From Paraphoma chrysanthemicola (Eukaryota > Ascomycota > Dothideomycetes > Pleosporales > Phaeosphaeriaceae), in NCBI GenBank assembly GCA_020744225.1, contig JAGMWG010000021.1:837364-901363 (forward strand): 64,000 nucleotides of DNA, read 5' to 3'. Of this stretch, positions 1 through 11,770 are shown piece by piece. Below the pieces are notes generated by a model. It was not told the DNA's origin and made no database searches. It was given only the letters and a program-made list of their open reading frames with translations. The position numbers and the translations under genes are program-made. The stretch's first letter is position 1; each line of letters starts with the position of its first letter.

Positions 1-490
1 GGAAAGCCAGATACGGAATCTCGGGGGGCCGAATTACATGCGTGGTGGTAGGGTGCTGGATGAGGATGGCAAAGAGGTGCCAGGAGGTGGGAAGGGGTAC
101 AGGTATTTTGGCCGCGCGAAGGAATTGCCCGGTGTCAAGGAGCTGTTTGAGCGACAGGCAAGACCAGAAGACGATGCGGGGATTCAGAAGGGCAGGGAGA
201 AGAGGTCTGAGTTGAGACAAAGGGTGGACGCGGGATACTACGGGTATAATCTGGACGAAGAGGATGGGACGTTGTTGGCATACGAGAAGGCAAAGGAGAA
301 GGAGGCATGGGATAATTTCATGCTTCTTGGGGATGAGCTGGGCGAGAAGCCGGCGAAGGCAAAGGAGTGGATCGAATTACCGGGAGATGCTGGTGATGGG
401 ATTAGGTGGAGGGTGCCGACGCTGGAGGAGGTCAATGATGAGCTGGTGGAGAGGCGGAGACGAAAATTGCTGGAGAAGTTGGGAGAGTAG
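1..490 (+). CDS. ISY1: Pre-mRNA-splicing factor ISY1, C-terminal part (5' truncated by window)
   Basis: Isy1 is a spliceosome (NineTeen complex) component that helps in the first catalytic step of splicing and its proofreading. The frame is already open at base 2 and reads through ESQIRNLGGPNY, the end of the conserved Isy1 N-terminal block, into GYRYFGRAKELPGVKELF, a family hallmark, and then the acidic YYGY segment. It ends in a basic helix at a TAG at 488-490. About 162 residues are visible; the start lies outside the window. No intron is seen in this part. Identification is by motif recall, without a database search, but the GYRYFG..KELPGV block is distinctive. Confidence 0.87.
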   Translation, partial: ESQIRNLGGPNYMRGGRVLDEDGKEVPGGGKGYRYFGRAKELPGVKELFERQARPEDDAGIQKGREKRSELRQRVDAGYYGYNLDEEDGTLLAYEKAKEKEAWDNFMLLGDELGEKPAKAKEWIELPGDAGDGIRWRVPTLEEVNDELVERRRRKLLEKLGE

Positions 491-945
491 GATGGTGGCC
501 GATGCGACGTCGCAGAAGCGCTGTAGCGTGTATTATTAGGGAGGGAGGAACAAGATTGATACCCGAGTCGAGTGGGTGGAGCATCGACACTTGTACATCA
601 ACAGAGGGCAAGAGGAGGGAGTTTCAGACTCTATCGGCAAACTGCATTTGTCCTTCAATCGTGGACAAATGAGAAGTACAGGCATATGCACCATTCTTGA
701 ACATGATCGCGCATCTTGAGTGTGCCTCATTTGAACCTGAGCTTGAATTGATGTTGGGTATCATTTCTTCGTTCGTCTCTTCCCCGTGAGCTGATGTTCT
801 TGCCGCCAATCTGTTCATTCCATGCAGTTCCCCAAATCCACGAAGCACACCTCTCCGGTCAAGACCCATACTGCTCTTCTCGCTTGCCTTTTGTTCTACA
901 GTCCGCAAACTAAACTGCCCATCGCTGCGATCATCCTGGTCACCC
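491..945. other. Convergent intergenic region ISY1/NIP7
   Basis: The stretch separates the 3' ends of ISY1 (+) and NIP7 (-) and must hold both terminators. Short ORFs here have no recognisable content. I see no RNA gene. Confidence 0.6.
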
Positions 946-1564
946 TCAAGTCGTGAACAACGTATTCTCCTCCCTCAAGTACTCCCCAATGTCCGCCTGT
1001 CTAAACGTCACAACACCCGTCGGATCCAGCTTCCTCGCCTCGGCCGTACTCCTCGCACTCACGCCAAACCCCAGCGGCGTATCATTCATGCTCAGCACCA
1101 CAACGCCCTGATGTTCCGGGCAATCCTCGCTCCATCTTCCCACATGCGCTTTTAGCACATTGCCTCCGTACAAGAAGGGCATTTCGCCATTCGCCTTGAC
1201 CCAGACCTTGTAGCGCGCGTGCGGCGCGATGACGCTCAGCGCGGTGATGTGCAGGCGGAATTTGCCTGTCTTGGTAAATTTGCCGAGACACAGACCGAGC
1301 GAGAGGAGGTTGTCGCGTGCGACCGAGGTGGCGAGATTGGCGAGGGATTCGCGGACGTAGTAGACTCTTGAGCCCTGGAGAGTTGTAAGTATAGAGCTGG
1401 GTTATGGCATTGTGATGGCGCAAGTGGAAACGTACTTGGACTCGAAAGACGTTGCGATCTGAGCCGCCTGAAGGGTCGGCGATGAGGTTGGATATGCCTT
1501 TTCCGCAGTATGTCGCGAGCTTTTCGAAGAGGACTTTCGTCTCGGGTTCTGTGAGGGGCCGCAT
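946..1564 (-). CDS. NIP7: 60S ribosome biogenesis protein Nip7
   Basis: Nip7 is a small nucleolar/cytosolic factor needed for 27S pre-rRNA processing and 60S subunit assembly. There are two exons: 1436-1564 (start ATG at 1564, protein begins MRPLTEPETKVLFEKL) and 946-1374. The intron 1375-1435 is phase 0 (GTACGT...CTCCAG). The spliced protein is 185 aa, against about 180 in yeast and human. The N-terminal block, the FLYGGNVLKAHVGR region and the C-terminal PUA-domain signature GVVVLSMNDTPLGFGV followed by FRQADIGEYLR are all present. An upstream in-frame ATG at 1606 would add 14 residues; I chose 1564 because family members begin MRPLT. It is divergent from NOC3 with only 170 bp between start codons. 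Confidence 0.93.
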
Positions 1565-1734
1565 CTTGTGTGTGTATGTGGTGATGTGCGATGTGGAGTT
1601 GTGCAATTGCTGTCGAGGTCTTTGGGAACTTTTCTGACGCTAGTGGTATCGATAAGGGTGCAGGCCAAAATTTCGGCGCTGGACAACTCGCAGCACCAAC
1701 ACCTCCCACACCAAGAATCTAGACTATTGCCGCC
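1565..1734. promoter_or_regulatory. Compact bidirectional promoter NIP7/NOC3
   Basis: Only 170 bp lie between the two start codons of divergent genes that both act in 60S assembly. It must hold both 5' UTRs and both promoters. No clear TATA box is visible on either strand. Shared control is inferred from spacing and function. Confidence 0.6.
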
Positions 1735-3771
1735 ATGTCTCGAGAACACGCAGCGAAGAGAAGACGGTTGTCGCCGCCAGAAGACGGCGCGTATCCCATA
1801 ACGAAGAAGCAAAGTCATAAAGAGAGCTTCCTGAACAATGCTGCGAAGTGGGACCTCGAGCAGGATTACGAGAATCGGCCGCGCAAACTGAACAAGAAGA
1901 AGGAGAATAAGAGATTGCCAGTGAGGACTGTGGAAGGTTGGGTTGCTCCGGCGCCCGCGGCGGAGGAGGTGAAAAGCGAAGACTCGGACAGCTTTTTGGG
2001 ATCCGGAGATGAAGACGGAAAAGAGGAAGAGGCGCCCGTGGAGGAGGAAAAGCCCAAGATCCCCGCACGGCAGCAAATAATTGAAGCGAAAGAGGAGCTG
2101 GCGCGTATAGCGAGTCTCGTCAACGAGGACCCGGAAGAGCACATACACGCATTGAAGACCCTAGCCGCGCTCGCAGAGTCGGAGAACACGACAGTCAAGA
2201 AGCTGGCATTGGCGACACAGGTGGCTATCTTCAAGGACCTCATTCCAGGGTACAGAATACGCCCGCTCTCGGAAGAAGCCATGGGCGAGAAAATCTCAAA
2301 GGATGTCAAGAAACTGCGCACGTTCGAGCAGAGACTTGTCACTGGATACCAGGCATACGTGGATCATCTGGCAAAGCTGGCGAAGTCTAGCGGATCGAAG
2401 AATGAGCAGACCGCCGGTGTGGCTTCGGTCGCCGTCAGCTGTGCATGCAATTTGATTGTGGCAGTGCCGCACTTCAACTTCCGTGGAGAGCTGTTGAAGA
2501 TTCTCATTGGCAAGCTGAGCACAAGACGCGTAAACGCGGATTTTGTGCGGTGCAGAGAATCGTTGGAGAAGTTGTTCGAGAGTGACGAAGACGGCAATGC
2601 GTCGCTGGAAGCAGTCACTATGTTGACGAAGATGATGAAGGGAAAGAACTATCATTTCGACGAAAGCGTACTCAACACCTTCTTGCACTTGCGGCTACTC
2701 TCCGAGTTCGCACACAAGGCGTCGTACAACTCCGTCGACAAGGACGAAGACCAATTCAATGGAAAGAGATTGAAGCAGAAGCGCGAGTTCCGTACGAAAA
2801 GGCTACGGAAAGACTTGAAAGAAAAGAAGGCTATCGAGAAGGAGTTCAAGGAGGCGGATGCTGCTGTCAGCCACGAAGAGCGTGACAGGATGCAGGCCGA
2901 GACGCTGAAGATGGTCTTTGTGGCCTACTTCCGTATCCTGAAGGCGCGCTCGCCCAGGCTTATGGGTGCTGTACTGGAAGGACTTGCGCGGTATGCGCAC
3001 CTCATCAACCAAGACTTCTTCGGCGACATTCTTGAAGCGCTTCGCGATATCATTACCACTGCAGAAGTGTCCGCGGCCGCAGCAGTATCCGATGACGAGG
3101 ACACAGGAGACGAGGACGAAGATGATGATGAAATTCCTGAACGCAACCTCACGCGCGAGTCACTTCTCTGTGTCATCACAGCGTTTGCTCTTTTGGAAGG
3201 CCAGGATGGCACGAAAACTGCCTCGACATTGAAGCTGGACCTCAGCTTCTTCATCACCCATCTCTACCGCACATTGCATCCTGTCTCCTTGAACACCGAC
3301 ATCGAACTGAGCTCGAAGTCACTGCACCTGCCGGATCCGAATGCTGCTGAGAGCCACATTCCAACCAACAAAATCAACGTCCAAACCACCATTGTCCTCC
3401 TCATCCGCTCCCTCTCCTCGGTCCTCCTCCCCGCTACAGCACTCCGCGCAGTCCCGCCCCTACGCGTCGCAGCATTCGCTAAGCAACTCATGACCATCTC
3501 GCTCCACCTACCCGAGAAGTCATGCACAGCGATGCTCGGCTTGTTGAACAGGATTACGCGAAGTCACGGCAAGAAAGTTGCGCCGCTATGGAACACGGAG
3601 GAACGACGAGGCGATGGCATCTTCGACGCGCTGAAGGGCGAGGTTGAGGGAAGCAATGCGTTTGCAGGGACGGTGTGGGAGGGAGAGATATTGAAGAGGC
3701 ATTTTGCGCCGAGTGTGAGGGAGGCGGTGCAGGGTGTTGAGAGGAATGTTAGGGAGGCTATGAAGGGCTGA
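1735..3771 (+). CDS. NOC3: Nucleolar complex protein 3 (Noc3)
   Basis: Noc3 pairs with Noc2 to escort pre-60S particles from nucleolus to nucleoplasm; in yeast it also has a reported role in replication initiation. This is a single-exon ORF of 678 aa starting at ATG 1735 in a good context (GCCGCCATG). The N terminus is basic (EHAAKRRRL), then comes a Lys/Glu-rich linker with acidic clusters at about 75-105. A Noc3 N-terminal helical domain follows at about 115-320, including GYRIRPLSEEAMGEKISKD and the FEQRLVTGYQAYV helix typical of the family. A Lys-rich coiled region lies at about 340-375. A CBF/Mak21-type repeat domain at about 390-640 is interrupted by an acidic loop (DEDTGDEDEDDDE). The length fits the family (about 660-800 aa). 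Confidence 0.92.
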   Translation: MSREHAAKRRRLSPPEDGAYPITKKQSHKESFLNNAAKWDLEQDYENRPRKLNKKKENKRLPVRTVEGWVAPAPAAEEVKSEDSDSFLGSGDEDGKEEEAPVEEEKPKIPARQQIIEAKEELARIASLVNEDPEEHIHALKTLAALAESENTTVKKLALATQVAIFKDLIPGYRIRPLSEEAMGEKISKDVKKLRTFEQRLVTGYQAYVDHLAKLAKSSGSKNEQTAGVASVAVSCACNLIVAVPHFNFRGELLKILIGKLSTRRVNADFVRCRESLEKLFESDEDGNASLEAVTMLTKMMKGKNYHFDESVLNTFLHLRLLSEFAHKASYNSVDKDEDQFNGKRLKQKREFRTKRLRKDLKEKKAIEKEFKEADAAVSHEERDRMQAETLKMVFVAYFRILKARSPRLMGAVLEGLARYAHLINQDFFGDILEALRDIITTAEVSAAAAVSDDEDTGDEDEDDDEIPERNLTRESLLCVITAFALLEGQDGTKTASTLKLDLSFFITHLYRTLHPVSLNTDIELSSKSLHLPDPNAAESHIPTNKINVQTTIVLLIRSLSSVLLPATALRAVPPLRVAAFAKQLMTISLHLPEKSCTAMLGLLNRITRSHGKKVAPLWNTEERRGDGIFDALKGEVEGSNAFAGTVWEGEILKRHFAPSVREAVQGVERNVREAMKG

Positions 3772-4251
3772 TGGGATGTGTTGAGATGCCTGTGGGAGAC
3801 TACTTGCGGATAATGAGAGTAGTATGAGAATATGACGATCAACTGATGTGGTGCATTATGGAGGCTGTGTGACTTGTCTTGATAGTTTGATTTGACTTGT
3901 CGAATGGTCGTCGCCAACTCCCATCGACCACCTCATGTGATATAGACTCGTCCTCCGAGTGCCTATGTATTTATCGCGCCGACCTCGTTTGGAGGCCAAA
4001 GTTTATCGTCTCGTCACATAGATCACCTGTCGTCGCGTTGCTCTCGCGTCCGACTTGTCGCCGTGATCATCGTCCCCCACCATCGAGCCAATCTTTGTGT
4101 GCGGAGGTCCCGCTCTCCGATCTGGCCTGGCATAGCATAAAACGCCTTCTGCATCATCGCGTCTTGTCTTCAAATTATTTGAACGCGCGTTTTGCAGTCT
4201 TGACAACTTTGATCGTTTTACTCCAAATCTTGCAATCTTGAAACAACAGAC
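3772..4251. other. Intergenic region, NOC3 terminator and promoter of the next gene
   Basis: About 480 bp without a supported gene. Short ORFs on both strands lack codon structure. It should hold the NOC3 3' end and the promoter of the gene starting at 4252. Confidence 0.55.
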
Positions 4252-7200
4252 ATGGCTCCAATCTGTCGTGCGCGGCTGCTTTCCGATCTGAGTGGTCAGA
4301 CGGCGTGCGACAAGGAAGCTACGAGTGCGGATGGGAGGCTCTGCGCTTTCCACTCAAGGCAGTGCCAAGGTGGGTCTTGCAGTTCTCTTCATAATCAGGT
4401 TGGTGACATTTTGAAGCTCTCTATCGTGGATACAAAAAGCGCAATGCGGAGCTCGACACGCAGAAGCCGCCAGCGTACCTTACCAGCAAGAAGATCTCCA
4501 TAGCTGTGCTCGACTTCAATGACATCGAAGAAGAGGCGGCTCTGCGTCAAGTTCACGACTACATTTTCCACAGGTACAATCTTCTCGATCGAGTTATTCG
4601 AGCTCGCAAGCTGCATCACAGCCATTTCTACGCCATCGACAACGACTATGGCCATGAAAAGTACCTGGATAGGTTGCAGAACGAGCGCTATGTTATGGTG
4701 AAAGGCCTTGAAAAGCTCGGTAAACGAGCTGCGGCGCTCATGCACCAGAAGAAGCAGTGGTATGACTGGGTGAAGAAAGCCCAGGAGGAAGAGGAGAAGC
4801 ATGGCGAGACCGAGAGTAAGAAGGTCAAGCTTGAATCGCTCTTGTTCAGGCGCCATCAAAAGGAGATTATGCGTCATCAGCGGGAAGCGAAGTCCAAGGA
4901 AGACAAGAAGCGAGAAGAGGAGTTCCTCAATCAGGTCTACACTCAGCGTCTTTCTGAGATGTCTGAAGAAGAGCAAGACGAGTGGGATCCGATTCAGGAT
5001 GTTTATGGATTCGAGAAGGACAATTACATCGACCTGATCAAGTTCTTCTTGATGCTCGAGGATCGCGAGCAGTCTAGCGACGACGAAACCATGCCTGAAT
5101 TGGCTGACACAGATGGTGCCGGGGCTTCTACTTCTGTGGACAAGGTGCTCTCGAAGAGTGCGAAGAAAAGGGCCAGGAAGGCCAATGCCGAAGTGAAGAA
5201 GCTGGACGACCCTTCCCTTCAAACGGCCGAGGGTAGAGGACCCAATGTCATCGAGATGGAGACGAAGCAGCAGATGCGCGATCGTCTCCGGAAGCCTATC
5301 AAGTTCGAGCGTCCGATGGGCTGGTATTTTCAAGGAAACGGGCCTGCTGGAAGTAATGCTACCACCGCTGTGCTTCCCGACGATGAGATTGAGCAGCTTC
5401 TGGACGAGGTTGCTGAGATCAAGAATTTCCTGTTTTGCCGATTGCTCCTTTCGCAGGCTATGCTGCTGCCCATTGCTCTCGAGACTGACAGCATCGACGA
5501 TTTCTTAAACCACGGTGAAGTGACACGCGAGCATCTGAGGGATCTCTGCTTGAAGCTCGAGCGGCCTGGCCTTCAGGACGTTCGAGATGCCTGCGCCGAC
5601 TTTATTCGTGAGCGAGACGGAGCCGATGAGGAAGATGCGAAAGCTGCACCTGATTACGGTGACGATGAAGATGACGAGAGCAATATCCCGAGGAAGCACA
5701 GACTCGTCCCTAAGCACCGAGACGAGCTGCCAGACAAGTATCAAACCAAGCGAGAGAAGGCTGCTAAGAAAGCAAAGAAGAAAGACCCTGAGCTGTTCGA
5801 TAGTGAGGATGGTGTCCTGGACTTTGGCACAGTCACCGACGAGAGTAACTATTCTCGCAAGCGGATGCGAATCAAGGTGTGCGGCCGATACATGTACAAC
5901 TACCCGAGCGAGAAGGCTCTGAACCGTGGCGGATGGTTTCACTTCTCTGTCATTGCCAAGGATTCCGACTTGTTCGATGCAGTGGAACTTGCACGGAACT
6001 GGAACGAATTCTTCGAGCTCAACATTCTTTGTTTATACCACTACTTCCCTGCGCCAAAGTGGACGCGCTTTGTCGGCGACCTCCCACGCCAGCAGCTTCT
6101 TCAGCTCGGATTCATCCCCTACTTTAATGGCGACAAAGCAGACAAGGTAACACACCACTTTCAGACTGGTAGTAGAGGAATGGCCCGTCGCTCGCACGAG
6201 GTCATTGAGATGAGGAACTTTATCTGCGGGCACATCAAACGCGACGATCCGGTTAGCCGTCGCTTCATCCAGTATCTCTCAAACGAGACGTGGGAGATTC
6301 GTGCTCTGGTGCGTGATCGCAAGACTGGTCGTATCGTCGTTTCGCCGCCTAAGTCAGAGCTTTGGCTGTTGCGTGAGAAGAGTGGTTGGGGAAGAGCTAC
6401 ACGCAACGAGTTCAACATCATCGGCAGGATTGGACCTGAGTTCTTCGAGCAGATGGTAAGTCTACCACGAAAAGATATGTTGATTCTACTAATGCAATCT
6501 GCTGTAGGATCGCACCCGCAAGTGGCGTTTCGGCTTCGACGAGTATTACGATGTCTATGTTTGGGACGCGACCCCTGGACGTTCATACTTCATTCTTCAA
6601 AGGAAGCTGGAGGAGGTGAGCACAACACCGAAAGGGCTACTGAGTTGACACTGACCACAATAGATCCTCACTCGTGCCCTACGCGTACATGACATCAAGG
6701 ATATGTTCTCTGCGACTCGTCACATCCTTCAGACTATCACGCGAGATCCCGAAACGGAACGCGTCCGCAGCATCAAACCTGGCGAAGAAGTCACAAACAT
6801 GTGGGACAGCCTGGACAAGACAGCAAAATCATTCAGCTGGTCTCCAGGGGACACGTCAGACATGGATGAAGGCTTCGACCCTAGCTATGCTTACACTGAG
6901 GCAGACGAACTCGAAGATGCCTTGCTGTTCCCACTCGAAGCTAGTGGAGAGATGGCTGATAACCTCTTCCGCAACGACCGCAGTGCGATGGAGATCTTCG
7001 AAAAGGAAACCATCGATGTTCGCAAATTTGCAGCCGATCTGGATACCGATGACGAGCCCACAGACTCTGAAGCAGACTTTGATGATGATTCTGATCCCGA
7101 CAAAAAGTACGACTCAGAGGCCCTGGATGAACTCGAAGATGACGACGAAGACCCAGACTGGGAATCCGAGGAAGACTCGTCCGACGAGTTTGGTGACGGC

Positions 7201-8718
7201 GGATTCATCACTGCTGAAGAGCAGGACGCCATCGATGACAGCGTGACGATCCTGACAGACCGCATGAAGAGAGCCCGGGGCTTTGAGCCTGACTACTTTC
7301 TGCCTATCATACGCGACCCGTCGAGCGCGCGAGATATCCCTGACTTAATCAAGAACGATCCCACGAATCTGATGCATGCGCTGCGAAATGCTCTTAGGTG
7401 TCTGCAGGAATACGATGATAGCGATATGGGGATGGAGAGAGACTTTCTTCGCCAGCAAGTACAGAAGCATGCATTGAAAGGGAACCCAAGACTGACTCCT
7501 AATAGTGTCGATCGCCAAAAGAGCAAAGGTTTGTTGCACGAATGATTGTTTTGTGCGATTCTCTCTAATACAGCATAGTTTTCAAGAATAGCTGGCATCA
7601 AGCAGATCAGGAGCCGGGCGCTATGGGAAGATACGCCGAAATAATGTTCATGATATCTTCCATGGACGCCTTTTTGATGGGTAATGGCCTCAATGCCGGT
7701 CCCTTCGAGCTCTGCAAGTTCATGCAAATGGCCAGCCACTTCCGTGAAGAGCGCCGTGTTGTCGATGACGCTTTCAAAGCATACGCTGCTATCGCTCTCT
7801 TCTTCGAGAGCAAGGCTTTCCTTGACCATGGAATCGGGAAACTCTTCACGGACTCCCAGCTCCTGGACCAGGGGGAGAGAGCAAAGCATGTTCCTGATCG
7901 CCGCACCCATCTGAGCAACAAGACTATGCCTGACGAGTTCTGGAAGGACTGGGATAAGCTTTTGAAGGACAATGATCGGAGCTCTTCTAGTTCAGTTGAG
8001 GACATATACCCTCTGGAATGGCGCAAGGCAATCCGACCTATAGTGATACGCTGTAAGTCTGCCTCATGATTACTTGCTTTTGCAGGCTCTCTAATCAGCC
8101 ACAGTGTTCCGAGCTGGCGTCATCTGCAGCTCCTACGGCGGGATCGCATCAGGTATCGCCACCGCGAAAGCTGAACCCAATCGCCCCATGGATCTCTATA
8201 TCGACTACCGCATCGGCATTCCAGCCGCCCACATCACATCACATCTGAAAGACCCAACTCCCCTGGACCGCGACTTTATCATCAAGAAGTGCAAGTCCTT
8301 CCTAGAGTACAACACCTCTGCCAAGTTCGCCGTCATGCGCATATGGTCCGCCCCACACTTCTACCCGCTCATGCTGGGCATGGAAAAGCGACCCATGTGC
8401 GCGTTCCTCGACGACAGGGGGCGCTGCTGGGAGTTCAAGTTCATACCCAAGGACATGCCGTACTCGGAGTGGAGCGTGCATCAGCAACTGAGCCTGAGGC
8501 TGGAGCCTTACAAGAGAATGTTTGGGCAGCAGGTCATTGTTGCGAAGGACTTGATGCTGGTGATGGGCAGAGACGAGAAGAATTTGAGGCAGTTGGCCGA
8601 GGGCGTGACCTGGGCGGTACAGACGAAGCCGTGGAGGCTGGAAATTGACTTCTGGAGGAGTTTTGTCAATGTGGATGTTAAGTTTCTGGAGGAACTGGAT
8701 CGGCGGTGGTTGGACTAG
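4252..8718 (+). CDS. Large conserved-looking protein of unknown function (1,405 aa, six exons)
   Basis: I do not recognise a named family. Exons are 4252-4369, 4417-6455, 6508-6615, 6664-7528, 7579-8052 and 8105-8718; all junctions are GT-AG and keep frame, giving 1,405 aa. The first ~40 residues carry a Cys/His set (ICRARLL, then LCAFHSRQC) that could bind zinc. Residues ~60-350 are helical and charged, with coiled-coil stretches. A long acidic region covers ~900-1000 (DDDSDPDKKYDSE). The C terminus is a well-ordered, Trp/Phe-rich block (MCAFLDDRGRCWEFKFIP...). The central block RMRIKVCGRYMYNYPSEKALNRG also looks globular. Regular codon use across five introns shows that it is a real gene. 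The Lys/Arg-rich helices and acidic tracts suggest a nuclear protein, which is inference only. Confidence 0.85.
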
Positions 8719-9870
8719 GAGATAGATGTAGACCAGGCTGCTATTTTCTTGGACAGTGGAAGGACAACCACCCTGCTCTTCTGGAGATTGCCTGCCTTGC
8801 TCTGCTGACTACCAGAAAGTGCATCTCACATGGCCATGCAGCATCTGTCAGTATGATGTCCAGGATCCTGCGGGCTCACTCCTCGGTGCACGTGGAGAAA
8901 TAGATAACATTGCAGATCGACTTGGGGGGGCGGATCCGGGTAGCCGTATCAGGCAACTCCACCCACTCAGAGGTGTCGCAGACGAACATGTGAACAGCAG
9001 TAGCGCGATGATGCGACCGTTGATACCGCATCCGGAAGGACTACAGCACACTAGCACGCGGGATGCTGAGTCGGTGAAGGCAGGCACTGCACATGGGCAG
9101 CTCTGGCGGGACAACTGATGCTCCCCCATCTGCAACTTTGTTTGGGGGTAGCCTGGATAGATGCGAGTGCTGCTAGAGTAGCAAAGACAACCTTGATACA
9201 ATAGCCAAAAGGTCTTCAGTGTACTATAAGGGTTGTACTGCAGACGTGTGCCTTTTCGAGGGCATTCAGGAGTGTCCCATCGGAGACATCAAGGTGCAGT
9301 ACTGTACACTAGGAGCTCGTGAAGAAGTCGGCTCGGAAGGATTCTGGCGCTTCTAGAACCGTGCGACCATTAGCTATTGGTTAGCGGGATGCAACTGGCG
9401 GAGCAGCACAACGACCGCGAACGCGTGCCCCGCTGTGCTTGTGAGCACTCGGAGATCAGAGATTTCCTTAAGCAGTCTGGTCCTCCTCTGCGTCCTCTCG
9501 GTCAAAGTCACCGTTACGCCTTTGACTCCTCGACCGTGCCCTGTCCTGCGCCGCTCCGCCTGTCCGCGTGCCTGTGACACAAATCGCAAAGCCACAGTCC
9601 TGTGACTAGCCACCGGCCAATCGCACCGCATGCAGCCTTCTTATACGCCAGGTACGCAGCGTTCTCCACCTCCCGAAGCATCGTCGCTAGGAGCATGTGC
9701 GCGGGCACTATCCGCAAGCATGACTGCGACTGACACGCCCGCAGGTGCCGCGACGTATTCCTCCAACACTTCGCAAATAACGTGAGGCGCATTCCTGCTC
9801 GCGACTTGTCCGTGGGCGGAGCAAACCCGGCCGATCGCAGACGCTATCGTCAGAGAGAGCAGCACAGTCC
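8719..9870. other. Intergenic region
   Basis: About 1.15 kb. Overlapping short ORFs on both strands are Arg/Ser-rich out-of-frame readings of GC-rich DNA. No promoter element, tRNA or repeat was recognised. The right end must hold the promoter of the gene starting at 9871. Confidence 0.5.
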
Positions 9871-11388
9871 ATGCTCCTCCAACCAGACCCGGGCCTGGCC
9901 GAGGTACCAGGCTTCTCGCGCAAGCAATTGGATGCCTTGGCCCGCAGCGTCGAGCTGAGAAGGCAGCAGCTGGAGCATGACATCCAGGACTATATAAGGC
10001 ACCGCCAGGACGATCTGCGCAGCTATGAGCAGGAGGTATGATTGCCCGCCCGCCGACATCGCTGCATTCGTCTCTCGTCTGCTCCGAGGACCTGGACGCT
10101 GACCTGCGAGCAGTTGCTAGCGCACCATCGTTCGATGGCACGCGACGACGAGTCCGAGTCCGCGACCGCCGTTCGCAATGCGGAGAACATTGAACCGTCC
10201 TCTGCGTCGTCCGAGCAGAGTGCGCCGTTGCTGTCCGGCGCACAAAAACCCGAGCCGGAAGAAAAGGCTAAACGCACAAAACACTCGCGTGTGCAAAAGC
10301 GCGAAAAGGAGCTGTATGGCCTGGTAACGCCAGTCTTTCTGCCTCTATTGGATGCAAGGGATACTTCGCCGCAGCAAGAGAAAAAAACACCGACGCACAA
10401 GAGCACCGAGGCCGCTCCGGCCCCCGCAGACCGAGAGCACACGACACCCACGAGACATGCTGAGCGGACCAAAGAGCGCAAATCGAGGCGCGAACACACG
10501 GAAATGGACGACGGCGCTGCAGGAGAGGCGAGCAGGGACACGACGGGCAGCGACTCGTCCAAGAAGTCGAAGCGCTCGACGGTGAAGAAGTCGTCGCTGC
10601 GGCAGCACAACACGTCGAGGTCGCGGCGGAAGCGAGTCAGTCTGGTAATTGATGGCCAGACGGTGCTCCCCGCAGACACTGTCGTGGAACACATGCCCAC
10701 ATCGCCCAGCAGCGAAGCGACGTCGGCCTCCAATTCGACTGCGTCGCTTGACGACATGATAGATCCGCGACTCACAAGACACGACCCGCCCGCACACACC
10801 GAGCACCACGATGCGGTGCACCACAGTCTCCCACTCCCAATGTCCAACAACATGCATTCGCCGACGAAACCAATCACCGGAACACCAAGCTCGATGACCA
10901 ACGAAGCCGCGAACTCGTCGCGGTCTCCAATAACGCCACTCCTCACGTATAACCCTCCCTCAGCCGCCATCCACACGTTCCTCGACCCGTCGCCAGCACA
11001 TAACACCAGTCTTCCCGCGACTGCGGGCCCCGAACCGATCTTCGCAGATGATCCCATCCTGGACGAAGAGACCGAGGATCGATTCGACACATACGTTGGC
11101 GGTCTGCACGGCTCTGGTGTCGACGATGTAGATCAGGCGGGGTCATACGGCTACCCCAGCAGTCTGGGCGCTAGCTATCTCGAGAGCTACATGCAGAGCC
11201 GGCCACTGCGGGTCCGGATGGAGGCCGCTGACAAGGCGGGGCTGGACGAGCACGAAAAGAAGGAGATGTTGAAAGGCGACAAGAAGGAGGATGAGATGGA
11301 TGTTGATCTTGATGTCGGAAATGTTAGGGAGGCGCATGTGGACGCAGATGAAGATATGGATATCATGGGTGAAATGGAGGGGTTTTGA
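9871..11388 (+). CDS. Predicted disordered protein with N-terminal helix (479 aa)
   Basis: No named family is recognised. Two exons are predicted: 9871-10035 (begins MLLQPDPGLAEVPGFSRKQL, then a charged helix ending SYEQE) and 10114-11388. The phase-0 intron 10036-10113 (GTATGA...GCGAGCAG) joins SYEQE to LLAHHRSM, continuing the same helix, which supports the model over a start inside the intron at 10042. The most ordered part follows: a basic stretch (RTKHSRVQKREKELYG) and a hydrophobic segment LVTPVFLPLLDARD. The remainder is Ser/Thr/Glu-rich and low in complexity, ending in an acidic tail with DEDMDIMGEMEGF. A basic nuclear-type cluster (KKSKRSTVKKSSLR) suggests a nuclear location, which is inference. 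Confidence 0.65.
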
Positions 11389-11770
11389 ATGTGTTGAATA
11401 TGACCTGACAGGAGTTGGGTTGGACGTTGGATATACCCGCATTTCCTTGACGAAACGGATTTGAAGAGATGCTGCATGGATATGACATCTCGGGACCTGC
11501 AATGTGCGAGCTTGAATACTACGGTCAATGGCGTTGTGGGATTGAGTCGCTCGTTGCGATGGGTTGCTTCGGCATCGTTTCTGGTCACTTGTTCATGGGA
11601 CTGCAAGTGTCTTTGTGTATAACCTGTACTATGTAAATATGGGCGGTGTTCTGCTTGTCAAACTCAGCAAGTTTCAATATCCGAATTGAAGAAATTTCAA
11701 AGCAAAGCTAAATCGTTCTCACTTTGGCATGATAACCCGATCGCCAAAGTCAAGCCACTGGGTATCTCAC
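11389..11770. other. Convergent intergenic region
   Basis: About 380 bp between two converging genes, likely 3' UTRs and terminators. Nothing else was seen. Confidence 0.5.

Noticed and set aside
9641..10243. 200-aa Arg/Ser-rich minus-strand ORF
   Set aside because: Chance ORF in GC-rich DNA overlapping the first exon of the plus-strand gene; no motif.
10023..11090. 355-aa minus-strand ORF opposite the gene at 9871-11388
   Set aside because: Ser/Cys/Arg-rich antisense reading of a GC-rich Ser/Asp-coding region; the plus strand has the better start, intron and helix continuity.
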